A DNA stretch of 42,066 bases from NCBI GenBank assembly GCA_036374835.1, contig DASUTB010000038.1, positions 1 through 42,066 on the forward strand, in the 5' to 3' direction. Positions 22,192 to 30,228 of this stretch are shown here, one piece after another. A model generated the notes under the pieces. The model was not told the DNA's origin. It ran no database searches and saw nothing but the letters and a program-made list of their open reading frames with translations. Both the position numbers and the translations under genes were made by a program. The DNA comes from DASUTB01 sp036374835 (GTDB taxonomy: Bacteria > Actinomycetota > Actinomycetes > Jiangellales > Jiangellaceae). Within the stretch, counting starts at the first letter, position 1; every line of letters begins with the position of its first letter.

Positions 22192-24948
22192 TTAGGTTTC
22201 GCCGCCGGCTTCCTCGGCCGTGGTGGCGGTGACGTCGTCGATCTGGTACACCTCGTGCGCCTTGTGGACGACGTCCCACGCCACTTCGCCCCGCCTCGCC
22301 AGCAGGGTGAGTACCCCGACGACGATCGACTGCGCGTCCACCTTGAAGTGACGCCGCAGCGCCGCGCGGGTGTCGGACAGTCCGAAGCCGTCGGTGCCGA
22401 GTGAGAGCCAGCCGTGCTCGCCGGAGGTCGCGTACGTCGCGATCTGGTCCGGAACCGCGCGCATGTAGTCGCTAACCGCGACGACCGGCCCCGGCGCCTC
22501 GCGCAGCCGTTCGGTGACGAACGGGACGCGGGTTTCGCCGTCCGGGTTCATCAGGTTGTGCTCGTCGGCGTCGAGAGCCTCCCGGCGCAGTTCGTTCCAC
22601 GACGTCACCGACCACACGTCGGCGGCGACGTTCCACTCGTCGGCGAGCCGTTCCTGCGCCTCCAGCGCCCAGGTCATCGCGATACCGGATGCCAGAATCT
22701 GCGCGCGTTGGGCGTCGTCCGACTCCACGTCCGCCGCAGCGTAGCGGTACATACCCTTCAGCAGCCCGGTCACATCCAGATCCTCGGGCTCCGGCGGCTG
22801 GATGTAAGGCTCGTTGTAGACGGTCAGGTAATAGAAGATCTTTTCCGGATCCTCGCCGTACATCCGGCGAAGGCCGTCGCGCACGATGTGCCCGATCTCG
22901 AAAGCGAACGCCGGGTCGTAATGGACGACCGCCGGATTGGTCGACGCGAGCAGCACCGAGTGGCCGTCCTCGTGCTGCAGGCCCTCGCCGTTCAGCGTCG
23001 TTCGCCCTGCCGTCGCACCGATGACGAAACCGTTGGCCATCTGGTCGGCCGCTGCCCATAGGCCGTCGCCGGTGCGCTGGAAGCCGAACATCGAGTAGAA
23101 GATGTAGACCGGGATCATCGGCACGCCGTGAGTCGCGCCGGACGAACCGACCGCGGTGAACGATGCGACCGAGCCGGCCTCGCTGATGCCCTCGTGCAGG
23201 ATCTGGCCGTCGACGGACTCCTTGTACGACAGGAAGAGCTCGCGGTCGACGGACGTGTACGTCTGCCCCTGCGGCGAGTAGATCTTGAGGGTCGGGAACA
23301 GCGAGTCCATGCCGAACGTGCGGGCCTCGTCCGGAATGATCGGCACGATGCGGTCGCCGATGCCCTCGGCCTTGATGAGGTCCTTGAGGAGCCGGACGAA
23401 TGCCATCGTGGTCGCGACCGCCTGCTTGCCGGACCCACGCTTTGCCACGTCGTACGATTTGTCGCCCGGCTGGTCGAGCGGGATCGTGGTGGCGCGGCGC
23501 TCGGGAAGGAACCCGCCGAGCCGACGGCGGGCGTCCATCATGTACCGGTACTCCTCGGAGTCGGTGCCCGGGTGGTAGTACGGCGGCAGCTTGTCATCCA
23601 GATCCGCGTCCGGGATCTCCAGGAACAGCCGGTCGCGGAACCCTTTGAGGTCGTCGAGGGTCAGCTTTTTCATCTGATGCGTCGCGTTGCGGCCCTCGAA
23701 GTGCGAGCCAAGGGTCCAGCCCTTGATCGTCTTGGCCAGGATCACGGTCGGCTGCCCGGTTTGCTCGGTCGCCGCGTGGTATGCCGCGTACAGCTTGTGG
23801 TAATCGTGACCGCCCCGCTTGAGCCCCCAGATCTCGTCGTCGCTCATGTGCTCGACCATCGCGCGGGTACGCTCGTCCCGGCCGAAGAAGTGCTCCCGGA
23901 CGTAGGCGCCGTTCTCCGCCTTGTAGGTCTGGTAGTCGCCGTCCGGCGTCACATTCATCAGATTGACGAGCGCGCCATCGGTGTCCGCGGCCAGCAGCGG
24001 ATCCCATTCACGTCCCCACACGACTTTGATGACATTCCAGCCGGCGCCGCGGAACAGCGATTCCAACTCCTGGATGATCTTCCCGTTACCACGGACCGGC
24101 CCGTCAAGTCGCTGCAGGTTGCAGTTGACCACGAACGTCAGGTTGTCGAGCTCCTCACGGGCGGCGAGCCCGATCGCGCCGAGCGCCTCGGGCTCGTCCA
24201 TCTCACCGTCGCCGAGGAAGGCCCATACTCGCTGCTCGCTGGTGTCCTTGAGACCGCGATTGTGCAAGTAGCGGTTGAACCGGGCCTGGTACACCGCGTT
24301 GATCGCGCCGAGGCCCATCGACACGGTCGGGAACTCCCAGAACTCCGGCATCAGTCGCGGGTGCGGGTAGGACGGCAGCCCGGCGCCGGGCCCGCCGTTG
24401 GTCAGCTCCTGCCGGAAGCCGTCGAGCTGCGCCTCGGAGAGTCGTCCCTCAAGGTAGGCCCGGGCGTACATGCCCGGAGACGCGTGTCCCTGGTAGTAGA
24501 TGTGGTCGCCGCCGCCAGGATGATCCTTGCCGCGGAAGAAGTGGTTGAATCCGACTTCGTAGAGCGAGGCCGACGAGGCGTAGGTCGAGATGTGCCCGCC
24601 GACGCCGATACCCGGACGTTGGGCGCGATGCACCATGATTGCCGCATTCCACCGTATGTACCGACGGATATGCCGCTCGATGTCCTCGTCGCCGGGGAAC
24701 TCGGGTTCACTCTCAGGCGGGATCGTGTTGATGTAGTCCGTGCTGCGCAGGCTGGGCACGCCGACCTGCCGTTCGCGGGCGCGTTGCAGGAGGGCGAGCA
24801 TGAGGTAGCGGGCGCGATGCCGCCCGGCGTTCTCGACGACGGCATCCAGCGACTCGAGCCACTCCCGGGTCTCTTCGCTGTCGACGTCCGGAAGCTGGCT
24901 CGGTAGGCCGTTGCTGATAATCGGGGTGCGATCCTCGGCCACAACCAT
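22192..24948 (-). CDS. aceE: Pyruvate dehydrogenase E1 component, homodimeric type
   Basis: A 918-residue thiamine-diphosphate enzyme, the normal length for AceE. The ThDP/Mg motif is GDGEMDEPEALG near residue 245. Flanking marks are SFRG-type active-site text such as ISTYASSASLYEVGFNHFFRG and NCNLQRLDGPVRGNGKIIQELE. It decarboxylates pyruvate and passes the acetyl group to the lipoyl E2 component, yielding acetyl-CoA; E2 and E3 are not in the window. The ATG 24948 follows AAAGAGG and gives the actinobacterial N-terminus MVVAEDRTPIISNGLPSQLPD; an in-frame start at 25131 would add a basic, unlike stretch. DUF1918 and DUF3052 genes diverge from it. Confidence 0.96.
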   Translation of the reverse strand: MVVAEDRTPIISNGLPSQLPDVDSEETREWLESLDAVVENAGRHRARYLMLALLQRARERQVGVPSLRSTDYINTIPPESEPEFPGDEDIERHIRRYIRWNAAIMVHRAQRPGIGVGGHISTYASSASLYEVGFNHFFRGKDHPGGGDHIYYQGHASPGMYARAYLEGRLSEAQLDGFRQELTNGGPGAGLPSYPHPRLMPEFWEFPTVSMGLGAINAVYQARFNRYLHNRGLKDTSEQRVWAFLGDGEMDEPEALGAIGLAAREELDNLTFVVNCNLQRLDGPVRGNGKIIQELESLFRGAGWNVIKVVWGREWDPLLAADTDGALVNLMNVTPDGDYQTYKAENGAYVREHFFGRDERTRAMVEHMSDDEIWGLKRGGHDYHKLYAAYHAATEQTGQPTVILAKTIKGWTLGSHFEGRNATHQMKKLTLDDLKGFRDRLFLEIPDADLDDKLPPYYHPGTDSEEYRYMMDARRRLGGFLPERRATTIPLDQPGDKSYDVAKRGSGKQAVATTMAFVRLLKDLIKAEGIGDRIVPIIPDEARTFGMDSLFPTLKIYSPQGQTYTSVDRELFLSYKESVDGQILHEGISEAGSVASFTAVGSSGATHGVPMIPVYIFYSMFGFQRTGDGLWAAADQMANGFVIGATAGRTTLNGEGLQHEDGHSVLLASTNPAVVHYDPAFAFEIGHIVRDGLRRMYGEDPEKIFYYLTVYNEPYIQPPEPEDLDVTGLLKGMYRYAAADVESDDAQRAQILASGIAMTWALEAQERLADEWNVAADVWSVTSWNELRREALDADEHNLMNPDGETRVPFVTERLREAPGPVVAVSDYMRAVPDQIATYATSGEHGWLSLGTDGFGLSDTRAALRRHFKVDAQSIVVGVLTLLARRGEVAWDVVHKAHEVYQIDDVTATTAEEAGGET

Positions 24949-25169
24949 CCTCTTTTCGCGTGGCGCTGGCGGGGGCGCCTCGGTCTGGGTCCGCCGATTC
25001 CATCCTCCCCCTGTTCGGGTGCCCGCGTCACGTCGGGGCCCGATCTCGTCGGTAACTTCCGGGCAAAGGGCGCGACGGCTTTTCTTACCGGGCCGGCTTC
25101 GGCCATGCTGTGAGCCTGAGGGGTTGCACATGGGCCCACAGCCGACGACTCGACGGGAGGTGAGGTGCT
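24949..25169. other. aceE upstream region
   Basis: This 221-bp divergent gap between aceE and the DUF1918 gene holds no gene I can support. A short hairpin GGCCGG-CTT-CGGCC lies near 25093-25106. No consensus promoter stands out on either strand. Confidence 0.4.
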
Positions 25170-25367
25170 ATGCGAGCTGAAGTAGGCGACCGGTTGCATG
25201 TACACGGCCGGACGGTGGGTCTTCCCGACCGCGTCGGTGAGATCGTGGAGGTGCGCGGTTCTGGAGGTTCTCCGCCGTATCTGGTCCGCTTCGAGGACGG
25301 ACACGAGAGCCTGGTCTTCCCAGGTCCGGACGCGACCGTCGACGATGAGTCCTCGACCGAGTCGTAA
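25170..25367 (+). CDS. DUF1918 domain protein
   Basis: A 65-residue protein, MRAEVGDRLHVHGRTVGLPDRVGEIVEVRGSGG then SPPYLVRFEDGHESLVFPGPDA. This is the complete DUF1918 signature, a small SH3-like beta barrel common in actinobacteria. The ATG follows GGGAGGTGAGG. The family's function is not established; its small barrel fold suggests a binding or assembly role. It diverges from aceE and is followed 110 bp later by the DUF3052 gene. Confidence 0.88.
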   Translation: MRAEVGDRLHVHGRTVGLPDRVGEIVEVRGSGGSPPYLVRFEDGHESLVFPGPDATVDDESSTES

Positions 25368-25477
25368 CCATGAAGATGCGGCGGGTCACTTGCATTCTGC
25401 GCGTACCTTGGGTGAACTACGCGCACGACCGCTTGAGGGTGATGAGCGGTTAGCACGTCGAACAAGGAGGACGATCG

Positions 25478-25912
25478 GTGGGCACCGCGGGCCAATCCGA
25501 CCAGCAACCAGCGACGGGCGGACCTGCCGCGCGGCTCCGGCTCGAGCCGGGCAATCTGGTGCAAGAGCTCGGCTGGGACGAGGATTGTGACGACGAGCTG
25601 CGCGCTGCCATCGAGGATCTGACCGGCAACGAACTGGTCGACGAGGAAGCCAGTGAGGTCGCCGATGTCGTGCTGCTGTGGTGGCGGGACGGTGACGGCG
25701 ACCTCGTGGACGCGCTCGTGGATGCAACAGCCGACCTGGTGGACGGCGGCTCGGTATGGCTTCTCACCCCGAAGGTCGGCCGGGACGGCCACGTCGACCC
25801 TGCCGACGTGGCCGACGCCGCGCCGACCGCCGGGATGTCCACTACGACGACGCTGTCGATCGCCGAGGATTGGATCGCGACCAGGCTGGTCGCGCCACGG
25901 AGCGGGCGATGA
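25478..25912 (+). CDS. DUF3052 family protein
   Basis: A 144-residue acidic protein recognised by LVQELGWDEDCDDELRAAIEDLTGNELVDEEASEVADVVLLWWRDGDGDLVDALVDA and the ending SIAEDWIATRLVAP. DUF3052 genes sit beside aceE in many actinomycetes, including Streptomyces. The GTG start at 25478 follows AAGGAGGACGATCG, a strong ribosome site. The fold is rich in helix and the LLWWRDGDGDL motif is conserved in the family. The function is unknown, and a link to pyruvate dehydrogenase is inferred from neighbourhood alone. Confidence 0.88.
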   Translation: MGTAGQSDQQPATGGPAARLRLEPGNLVQELGWDEDCDDELRAAIEDLTGNELVDEEASEVADVVLLWWRDGDGDLVDALVDATADLVDGGSVWLLTPKVGRDGHVDPADVADAAPTAGMSTTTTLSIAEDWIATRLVAPRSGR

Positions 25913-26006
25913 CACCAGGCGGGCCGGAATTCGGGCCGGCCCCACCTGATTTCCGGTCCCGCTCAACGGACCCGTGACCGCCGGCGGCTAGTAGAGGAGC
26001 GAAGCG

Positions 26007-26324
26007 GTGCCGTGTTTCCGCTGCGGTACGCGCCAGAGTGACCCGGAGAGCGGGCCGAGCCCGTGGCGCCGGGCGGTATACGACGGACGGCAGGTCCTGG
26101 TATGCCCTGAATGTCAGGGTGGTGGGGACTGGCGCGATATCGTCGACGCGTGCTCGAAGTGCGGTTCGCTCGACCTCACGCGGCGGCTCGGACAGACCGT
26201 CTGCACCAACTGCCTGACCCTGGTACCCGCCGGCCTGCCCACTTCGGACGACGCGCCACCCGCCGACGACGTGCTTTCCCGCGACGTCGCCGAAGCGATC
26301 GAGCGCGTGCTCGGCCGCGCGTAA
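26007..26324 (+). CDS. Small protein with four CxxC pairs (zinc ribbons)
   Basis: A 105-residue protein with four CxxC knuckles: C3-C6 (MPCFRCG), C33-C36 (VCPEC), C49-C52 (CSKCGS) and C66-C69 (VCTNC), enough for two four-cysteine zinc sites. Between them lies DWRDIVDACSKCGSLDLTRRLGQTV; the C-terminus is acidic and helical (DVLSRDVAEAIERVLGRA). No named family is recognised. The GTG 26007 lies after GAGGAGCGAAGCG. The gene sits between the DUF3052 gene and tRNA-Val. A nucleic-acid- or protein-binding role is plausible for zinc ribbons but is not shown. Confidence 0.75.
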   Translation: MPCFRCGTRQSDPESGPSPWRRAVYDGRQVLVCPECQGGGDWRDIVDACSKCGSLDLTRRLGQTVCTNCLTLVPAGLPTSDDAPPADDVLSRDVAEAIERVLGRA

Positions 26325-26330
26325 CCGGAA

Positions 26331-26380
26331 TGACCACGTAAACGACCCGCTGATCTGCCTAACGACCCGTTGACGGGTCG
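26331..26380 (+). repeat. 3'-end element with hairpin
   Basis: AATGACCACGTAAACGACCCG follows the zinc-protein stop. AACGACCCG is repeated directly at 26341 and 26361. CGACCCGT (26363-26370) pairs perfectly with ACGGGTCG (26373-26380), a short stem that probably ends the upstream transcript. It is a member of the window-wide 3'-end family by its opening motif. Confidence 0.5.
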
Positions 26381-26413
26381 CCAGGCGTACCTTCTCGCTG
26401 AGTACCAGGTGGC

Positions 26414-26446
26414 GACCCGGCCTTGCTACCCTTGTTCGGCCGGGTC
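26414..26446. promoter_or_regulatory. Hairpin-forming tRNA-Val leader region
   Basis: GACCCGGCC (26414-26422) and GGCCGGGTC (26438-26446) form a perfect 9-bp inverted repeat with a 15-nt loop. It ends eleven bases before tRNA-Val. The loop holds TACCCT, a possible -10 box of the tRNA promoter. The function is inferred. Confidence 0.35.
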
Positions 26447-26457
26447 ACGGCGTCCTT

Positions 26458-26532
26458 GGGTGCATAGCTCAGTGGAAGAGCACTCGCCTTACAAGCGAGG
26501 GGTCGCTGGTTCGAACCCAGCTGCGCCCACCA
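26458..26532 (+). tRNA. tRNA-Val(TAC)
   Basis: The acceptor stem GGGTGCA pairs with TGCGCCC (one G-U), and the encoded ACCA 3' end is at 26529-26532. The D arm is GCTCAGTGGAAGAGC. The anticodon stem-loop is CTCGC-CTTACAA-GCGAG with anticodon TAC, reading GUA valine codons. The T arm is CTGGTTCGAACCCAG. All four arms fold fully, so it is functional. GUA is a rare codon in this GC-rich genome, which gives this tRNA a specialised decoding load. Confidence 0.97.
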
Positions 26533-26624
26533 TTTTGCGCTGTCGCGACTCAAGGGTGCGCGCTGGCCCGGACGGAACTGTGCCGGGTGCTTCGCGAAGT
26601 GAGGTATGTCGGCTGCGGCGTAGA

Positions 26625-27116
26625 TCAGCTCTTGCGGACCTCGCGCTCGCCTTCGCCGGGCTTCCAAATGGTGATGCGCAACTGGTTGTCCGCGACCTCG
26701 AGGGACGACGCGCCGGTGAGGTCGGCGACATAGAACGGATCGAAGTGCTCGCCGCGCACGTCGAATCCGGACTCCTCGAACAGTTCGGTGGCGAACCGCT
26801 CGTGCAGCTCCGGCTCCTGGACGTTGACGGCCTTACCCCACAACTTGGCGTCCCCCTCGCTGACCTGGGTGTCGACCGTGGCGGTGTGCAGCGTGAACCG
26901 CGGGTCGCGGCCGAGGTCGCGAAACTTCATCGTGCCGGGCATACCGACGAGCACGAGCCGGCCGGCCACGATCCGTGGCTCGAGCGGGCTGATCCGCGGA
27001 TACCCGTCCGACCGCAGTGTGCCGAGCAGGCACAGGTTGTTGGTGGCGGCATGCCGGCGGACGAAGATCTCGGCGATGTGCGGCGCCTCGGACTGGAACT
27101 GGCTGAACGCGACCAT
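26625..27116 (-). CDS. Pyridoxamine 5'-phosphate oxidase-fold protein
   Basis: A 163-residue protein of the split-barrel flavin/F420-binding fold: MVAFSQFQSEAPHIAEIFVRRHAATNNLCLLGTLRSDGYPRISPLEPRIVAGRLVLVGM (seen in parts) with GTMKFRDLGRDPRFTLHTAT, the usual R-D-L-x-R-D-P-R motif of the family. Actinobacterial members bind FMN or F420 and act as small reductases or heme/biliverdin-related enzymes; which applies here is not clear. The ATG 27116 is supported by a -10 box TACGAT (27124-27129 on the minus strand) seven bases upstream. It diverges from the NIF3 gene. Confidence 0.85.
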   Translation of the reverse strand: MVAFSQFQSEAPHIAEIFVRRHAATNNLCLLGTLRSDGYPRISPLEPRIVAGRLVLVGMPGTMKFRDLGRDPRFTLHTATVDTQVSEGDAKLWGKAVNVQEPELHERFATELFEESGFDVRGEHFDPFYVADLTGASSLEVADNQLRITIWKPGEGEREVRKS

Positions 27117-27211
27117 GGTCACGATCGTAGTGGCGAGCTCTGACAACGACCGGTACGCGCCGATCGCGACACGGTCCCGTCGGGCGGGGTCGGGGCGGTA
27201 GGGTCCTTGGT

Positions 27212-28360
27212 GTGCCCAAGCTCGCGGATGTGATCGCGGCGTTCGACGCACTGTACGACCCCGGTACCGCCGAATCGTGGGACGCGGTCGGGTTGGTCTG
27301 CGGCGATCCGGATGCCGATGTGAACAAGGTGTTGTTTGCCGTCGATCCGGTGCAGGCGGTCGCCCGCGAGGCCGTCGAATGGGGAGCGGACCTCGTCGTC
27401 ACACACCACCCGCTGTTCCTGCGGCCGGTGCATGGCGTGCCGGCGAGCACACCTAAGGGACGTCTCGTCCACACGCTGCTGACCAGCGGTATCTCGCTGT
27501 ACGTCGCGCACACGAACGCGGACGGCGCGGCGCCGGGCGTCTCCGACGCACTGGCGAGCGCAATCGGATTGACGGACGTGCGGCCGCTGGCACCGAGACC
27601 GGAAAGTACGGACAAGCTGGTCGCCTTCGTGCCCGAGCCGGATGTCGACGCGGTGATCGACGCCTTGTCCGCGGCCGGCGCCGGCCGGATCGGCAACTAC
27701 GAACGGTGCGCGTGGCGCGCGTCCGGCGTCGGCACGTTCCTGCCCGGCGACTCGGCCTCGCCGACGATCGGATCCAGGGGAGCGATCGAGGAGGTCGCCG
27801 AGGCGCGGGTCGAGATGGTCATGCCGCGAACCCTGCGCGGCGCCGTCCTTCGCGCGTTGACCGACGCGCATCCATACGAGGAACCGGCGTACGACATATA
27901 CGAGCTCGCCACACAACCCGGCGATACCGGTCTCGGGCGGGTCGGCACGCTCATCGAGCCGGAGCCGCTGGAGGTGTTCGTGGAGCGGGTCGCCGCCGCG
28001 CTTCCGAGGACGGCGGCCGGTGTCCGGGCGGCCGGTGATCCGGCGGCCCCGATTCGTCGGGTGGCGGTGTGTGGCGGTGCCGGCGACGCGCTGTTCGGTG
28101 CCGTCCGCGCGGCCGGCGTGGACGCGTACGTCACCGCCGATCTTCGGCACCACCCCGCGTCCGAGGCCGTCGAAGCCGCGCCGATCGCGCTCGTCGACGT
28201 GGCGCACTGGGCGAGTGAGTGGCCGTGGCTCGAAGATGCATCGGCCAGGCTGGTCGCAGCGCTCGCCGAATCGGCTACTACCGTTGAGACTCGCTTATCG
28301 ACCACGCCGACGGACCCGTGGACGCTCCACACCACCGCGCGAGGAGGGGATTCCCGCTGA
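27212..28360 (+). CDS. NIF3-family dinuclear-metal protein
   Basis: A 382-residue member of the NIF3/GTP cyclohydrolase I type 2-like family. Metal ligands are visible at THHPLF (H65, H66) near the N-terminus and in the C-terminal half (TADLRHHPASEA and VDVAHWASE). A central PII-like insert lies at about residues 125-230 (DKLVAFVPEPDVDAVIDALSAAGAGRIGNYERCAW), as in the longer bacterial members. The biochemical role of the family is unsettled. GTG 27212 lies seven bases after TAGGGT (27199-27204), suggesting a leaderless mRNA. The following zinc-ribbon gene overlaps its end, and the same trio with an RNase H/phosphatase gene is conserved in actinomycetes. Confidence 0.93.
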   Translation: MPKLADVIAAFDALYDPGTAESWDAVGLVCGDPDADVNKVLFAVDPVQAVAREAVEWGADLVVTHHPLFLRPVHGVPASTPKGRLVHTLLTSGISLYVAHTNADGAAPGVSDALASAIGLTDVRPLAPRPESTDKLVAFVPEPDVDAVIDALSAAGAGRIGNYERCAWRASGVGTFLPGDSASPTIGSRGAIEEVAEARVEMVMPRTLRGAVLRALTDAHPYEEPAYDIYELATQPGDTGLGRVGTLIEPEPLEVFVERVAAALPRTAAGVRAAGDPAAPIRRVAVCGGAGDALFGAVRAAGVDAYVTADLRHHPASEAVEAAPIALVDVAHWASEWPWLEDASARLVAALAESATTVETRLSTTPTDPWTLHTTARGGDSR

Positions 28361-29100
28361 AAGCCGATCCCGCCCACCAGCGGCGCCTGCTCGATCTTCA
28401 GGCGCTGGACACCAAACTCGATCAGCTGACGCATCGGCGCAAGTCACTGCCCGAGATCGCGGACCTCGAGAAGCTCGCCGGCGAGCACAGCCGGTTGCGC
28501 GATGCCGAGGTATCGGCGAACACCCAAGTCAGCGATCTCGAGCGGCAACGAGAACGCGCGGACAAAGACGTCGAACTCGTCCGCGCCCGCAAGGACCGCG
28601 ACCAGAGGCGGCTCGACACCGGCCAGGTCTCCGCGGCGCGGGAACTCGAGAGCCTGCAGAGTGAGATCGCATCGCTGGATCGCCGGCAGAGCGAGCTCGA
28701 GGAGATCGAACTCGAGATCATGGAGAAGCTCGAGGCGGCGGAGGAAGAGGCGAGCCGGCTGGCCGTGGAGCGCGAGGACGTCGGCCGGCGCGCGCGTGAC
28801 GTGCAGGCGAACCGTGACGCCGCGTGGCAGGAGATCGACGCCGAGTTGACCGAACGGAAGGCGGAGCGGGACGCGGTGGCCGGCGAGATCCCGGACGACC
28901 TGCTCGGCCTGTACGAGAAGACGCGCGCGGCCGGGCACGGCATCGGCGCGGCGGCGATCCGGCAGCGCAGGTGTGAGGGCTGCCGGCTCGAGCTCGATCC
29001 CGTGACGCTCAATACGATCCGGTCGGCGGCACCGGACGCGATCGTGCGCTGCGAGGAGTGCCGCCGCATTCTCGTCCGCACCGACGAGTCGGGGTTGTAG
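28357..29100 (+). CDS. Coiled-coil protein with C4 zinc ribbon
   Basis: A 247-residue protein: a long coiled coil (about 5-185; EIADLEKLAGEHSRLRDAEV, ERQRERADKDVELVRARKDRDQ, RRQSELEEIELEIMEKLEAAEEE and similar heptads) followed by a C4 zinc ribbon with CEGC and CEEC knuckles (about residues 206-240). Members of this family have been linked to nucleic-acid or ribosome-associated roles, but no firm function is known. The start is unusual: the family-like KADPAHQRRLLDLQALDTKL is preceded by CTG at 28357, with GAGGAGGGG seven bases upstream. The only other frame start is GTG 28318, which has no ribosome site. The CTG overlaps the NIF3 stop (CTGA). Confidence 0.9.
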   Translation: MKADPAHQRRLLDLQALDTKLDQLTHRRKSLPEIADLEKLAGEHSRLRDAEVSANTQVSDLERQRERADKDVELVRARKDRDQRRLDTGQVSAARELESLQSEIASLDRRQSELEEIELEIMEKLEAAEEEASRLAVEREDVGRRARDVQANRDAAWQEIDAELTERKAERDAVAGEIPDDLLGLYEKTRAAGHGIGAAAIRQRRCEGCRLELDPVTLNTIRSAAPDAIVRCEECRRILVRTDESGL

Positions 29101-29101
29101 C

Positions 29102-30199
29102 GTGCGCCGCTTGATCGTTGAGGCGGACGGCGGGTCGCGGGGCAATCCTGGCCCGGCGGCCTACGGTGCGGTCGTCCGGGACGCGGACTCCGGCGAGGTG
29201 CTCACCGTGGTGTCCGAAGCCATCGGCGTGGCGACGAACAACGTCGCTGAATACCGCGGCGTCATCGCGGGCCTTGCCGCGGCGCACAAGATCGATGCGA
29301 ACGCGACCGTCGAGGCACGGCTGGATTCCAAGCTCATCGTCGAGCAGATGTCCGGCCGCTGGAAGATCAAGAACGCCGATCTCAAGCCGCTGGCTCTCGA
29401 GGCGCAGCGCTTCTTCCCGGCCGGCCGCGTCACCTATACCTGGGTGCCACGGGAGAAGAACACCCACGCCGACCGGCTCGTCAACGAAGCGCTGGACGGT
29501 GAGCCGTCACGACCGGATTCGTCGCACGACGAACCGAACCGCACCTACCGGACTCCGGTGGGTGCGCCACGGCGGGCAGCTTCGGCACCGGCGAGCGTCG
29601 ACGTGCCGCGGCTCTACCTTGTGCGGCACGGTCGGACGGCGCACACGGCAGCCCGACTGTTCGCCGGCGGGTCACACCAGGGTGCGCCGCTCGACGAGGT
29701 CGGCCAGAAGGAGGCGCAGGCGGCCGCGGACCTTCTCGCCGGCTCCGGCGCGGCCGCTGTGGTCGCCTCACCGATGCTGCGCACGCAACAGACCGCGGAA
29801 CCGATTGCGGGCGGTCTAGGGATCGAGGTCGTCACTGATTCGGACTGGCGCGAGGTGGAGTTCGGCCAGTGGGAGGGCCGGGCGATCGAGGAGGTCATCG
29901 CCACCTCGCCGGACGAGGCGGCGGCATGGCGCGGCTCGGCTTCGGTACGCGCGCCGGGCGGTGAGTCGATCGCGGAAATGGCGAACCGGGTCGCCGGCGC
30001 GCTGGACCGGTTGTTCGACGTGTACCGAGGCCAGTCCATTGTTGTCGTGACGCACTCCATGCCGATCAGGTCGCTGATCGTGGCCGCGCTCAGTGCGCCG
30101 CTGGAGTCGATCCACCGGATCCGGCCGGCGACCGGCTCGGTGACCGAACTGAGCGCAGGCGACGACGGCCTCGTCCTCATGGGTTTCAACCTGACCTGA
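29102..30199 (+). CDS. Bifunctional RNase H / histidine phosphatase
   Basis: A 365-residue fusion. Residues 1-135 are a type I RNase H domain (EADGGSRGNPGPAAYGAVV with the first catalytic Asp; NNVAEYRGVIAGL with Glu; RLDSKLIVEQMSGRWKIKN; WVPREKNTHADRLVNEAL). Residues ~165-365 form a phosphoglycerate-mutase-like phosphatase (LYLVRHGRTAHTAARLF with the phosphohistidine; THSMPIRSLI near the end). In mycobacteria the homologue degrades RNA:DNA hybrids and its phosphatase half resembles alpha-ribazole phosphatase CobC of cobalamin synthesis. The GTG starts one base after the zinc-ribbon stop, so the genes are coupled. Confidence 0.95.
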   Translation: MRRLIVEADGGSRGNPGPAAYGAVVRDADSGEVLTVVSEAIGVATNNVAEYRGVIAGLAAAHKIDANATVEARLDSKLIVEQMSGRWKIKNADLKPLALEAQRFFPAGRVTYTWVPREKNTHADRLVNEALDGEPSRPDSSHDEPNRTYRTPVGAPRRAASAPASVDVPRLYLVRHGRTAHTAARLFAGGSHQGAPLDEVGQKEAQAAADLLAGSGAAAVVASPMLRTQQTAEPIAGGLGIEVVTDSDWREVEFGQWEGRAIEEVIATSPDEAAAWRGSASVRAPGGESIAEMANRVAGALDRLFDVYRGQSIVVVTHSMPIRSLIVAALSAPLESIHRIRPATGSVTELSAGDDGLVLMGFNLT

Positions 30200-30228
30200 C
30201 CGCCGCCGTCGAGGTGGACAATGGCGCT

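Noticed and set aside
23128..24906. 592-codon open frame antisense to aceE
   Set aside because: Lies wholly inside aceE and has no recognisable domain or ribosome site. GC-rich antisense frames are commonly open.
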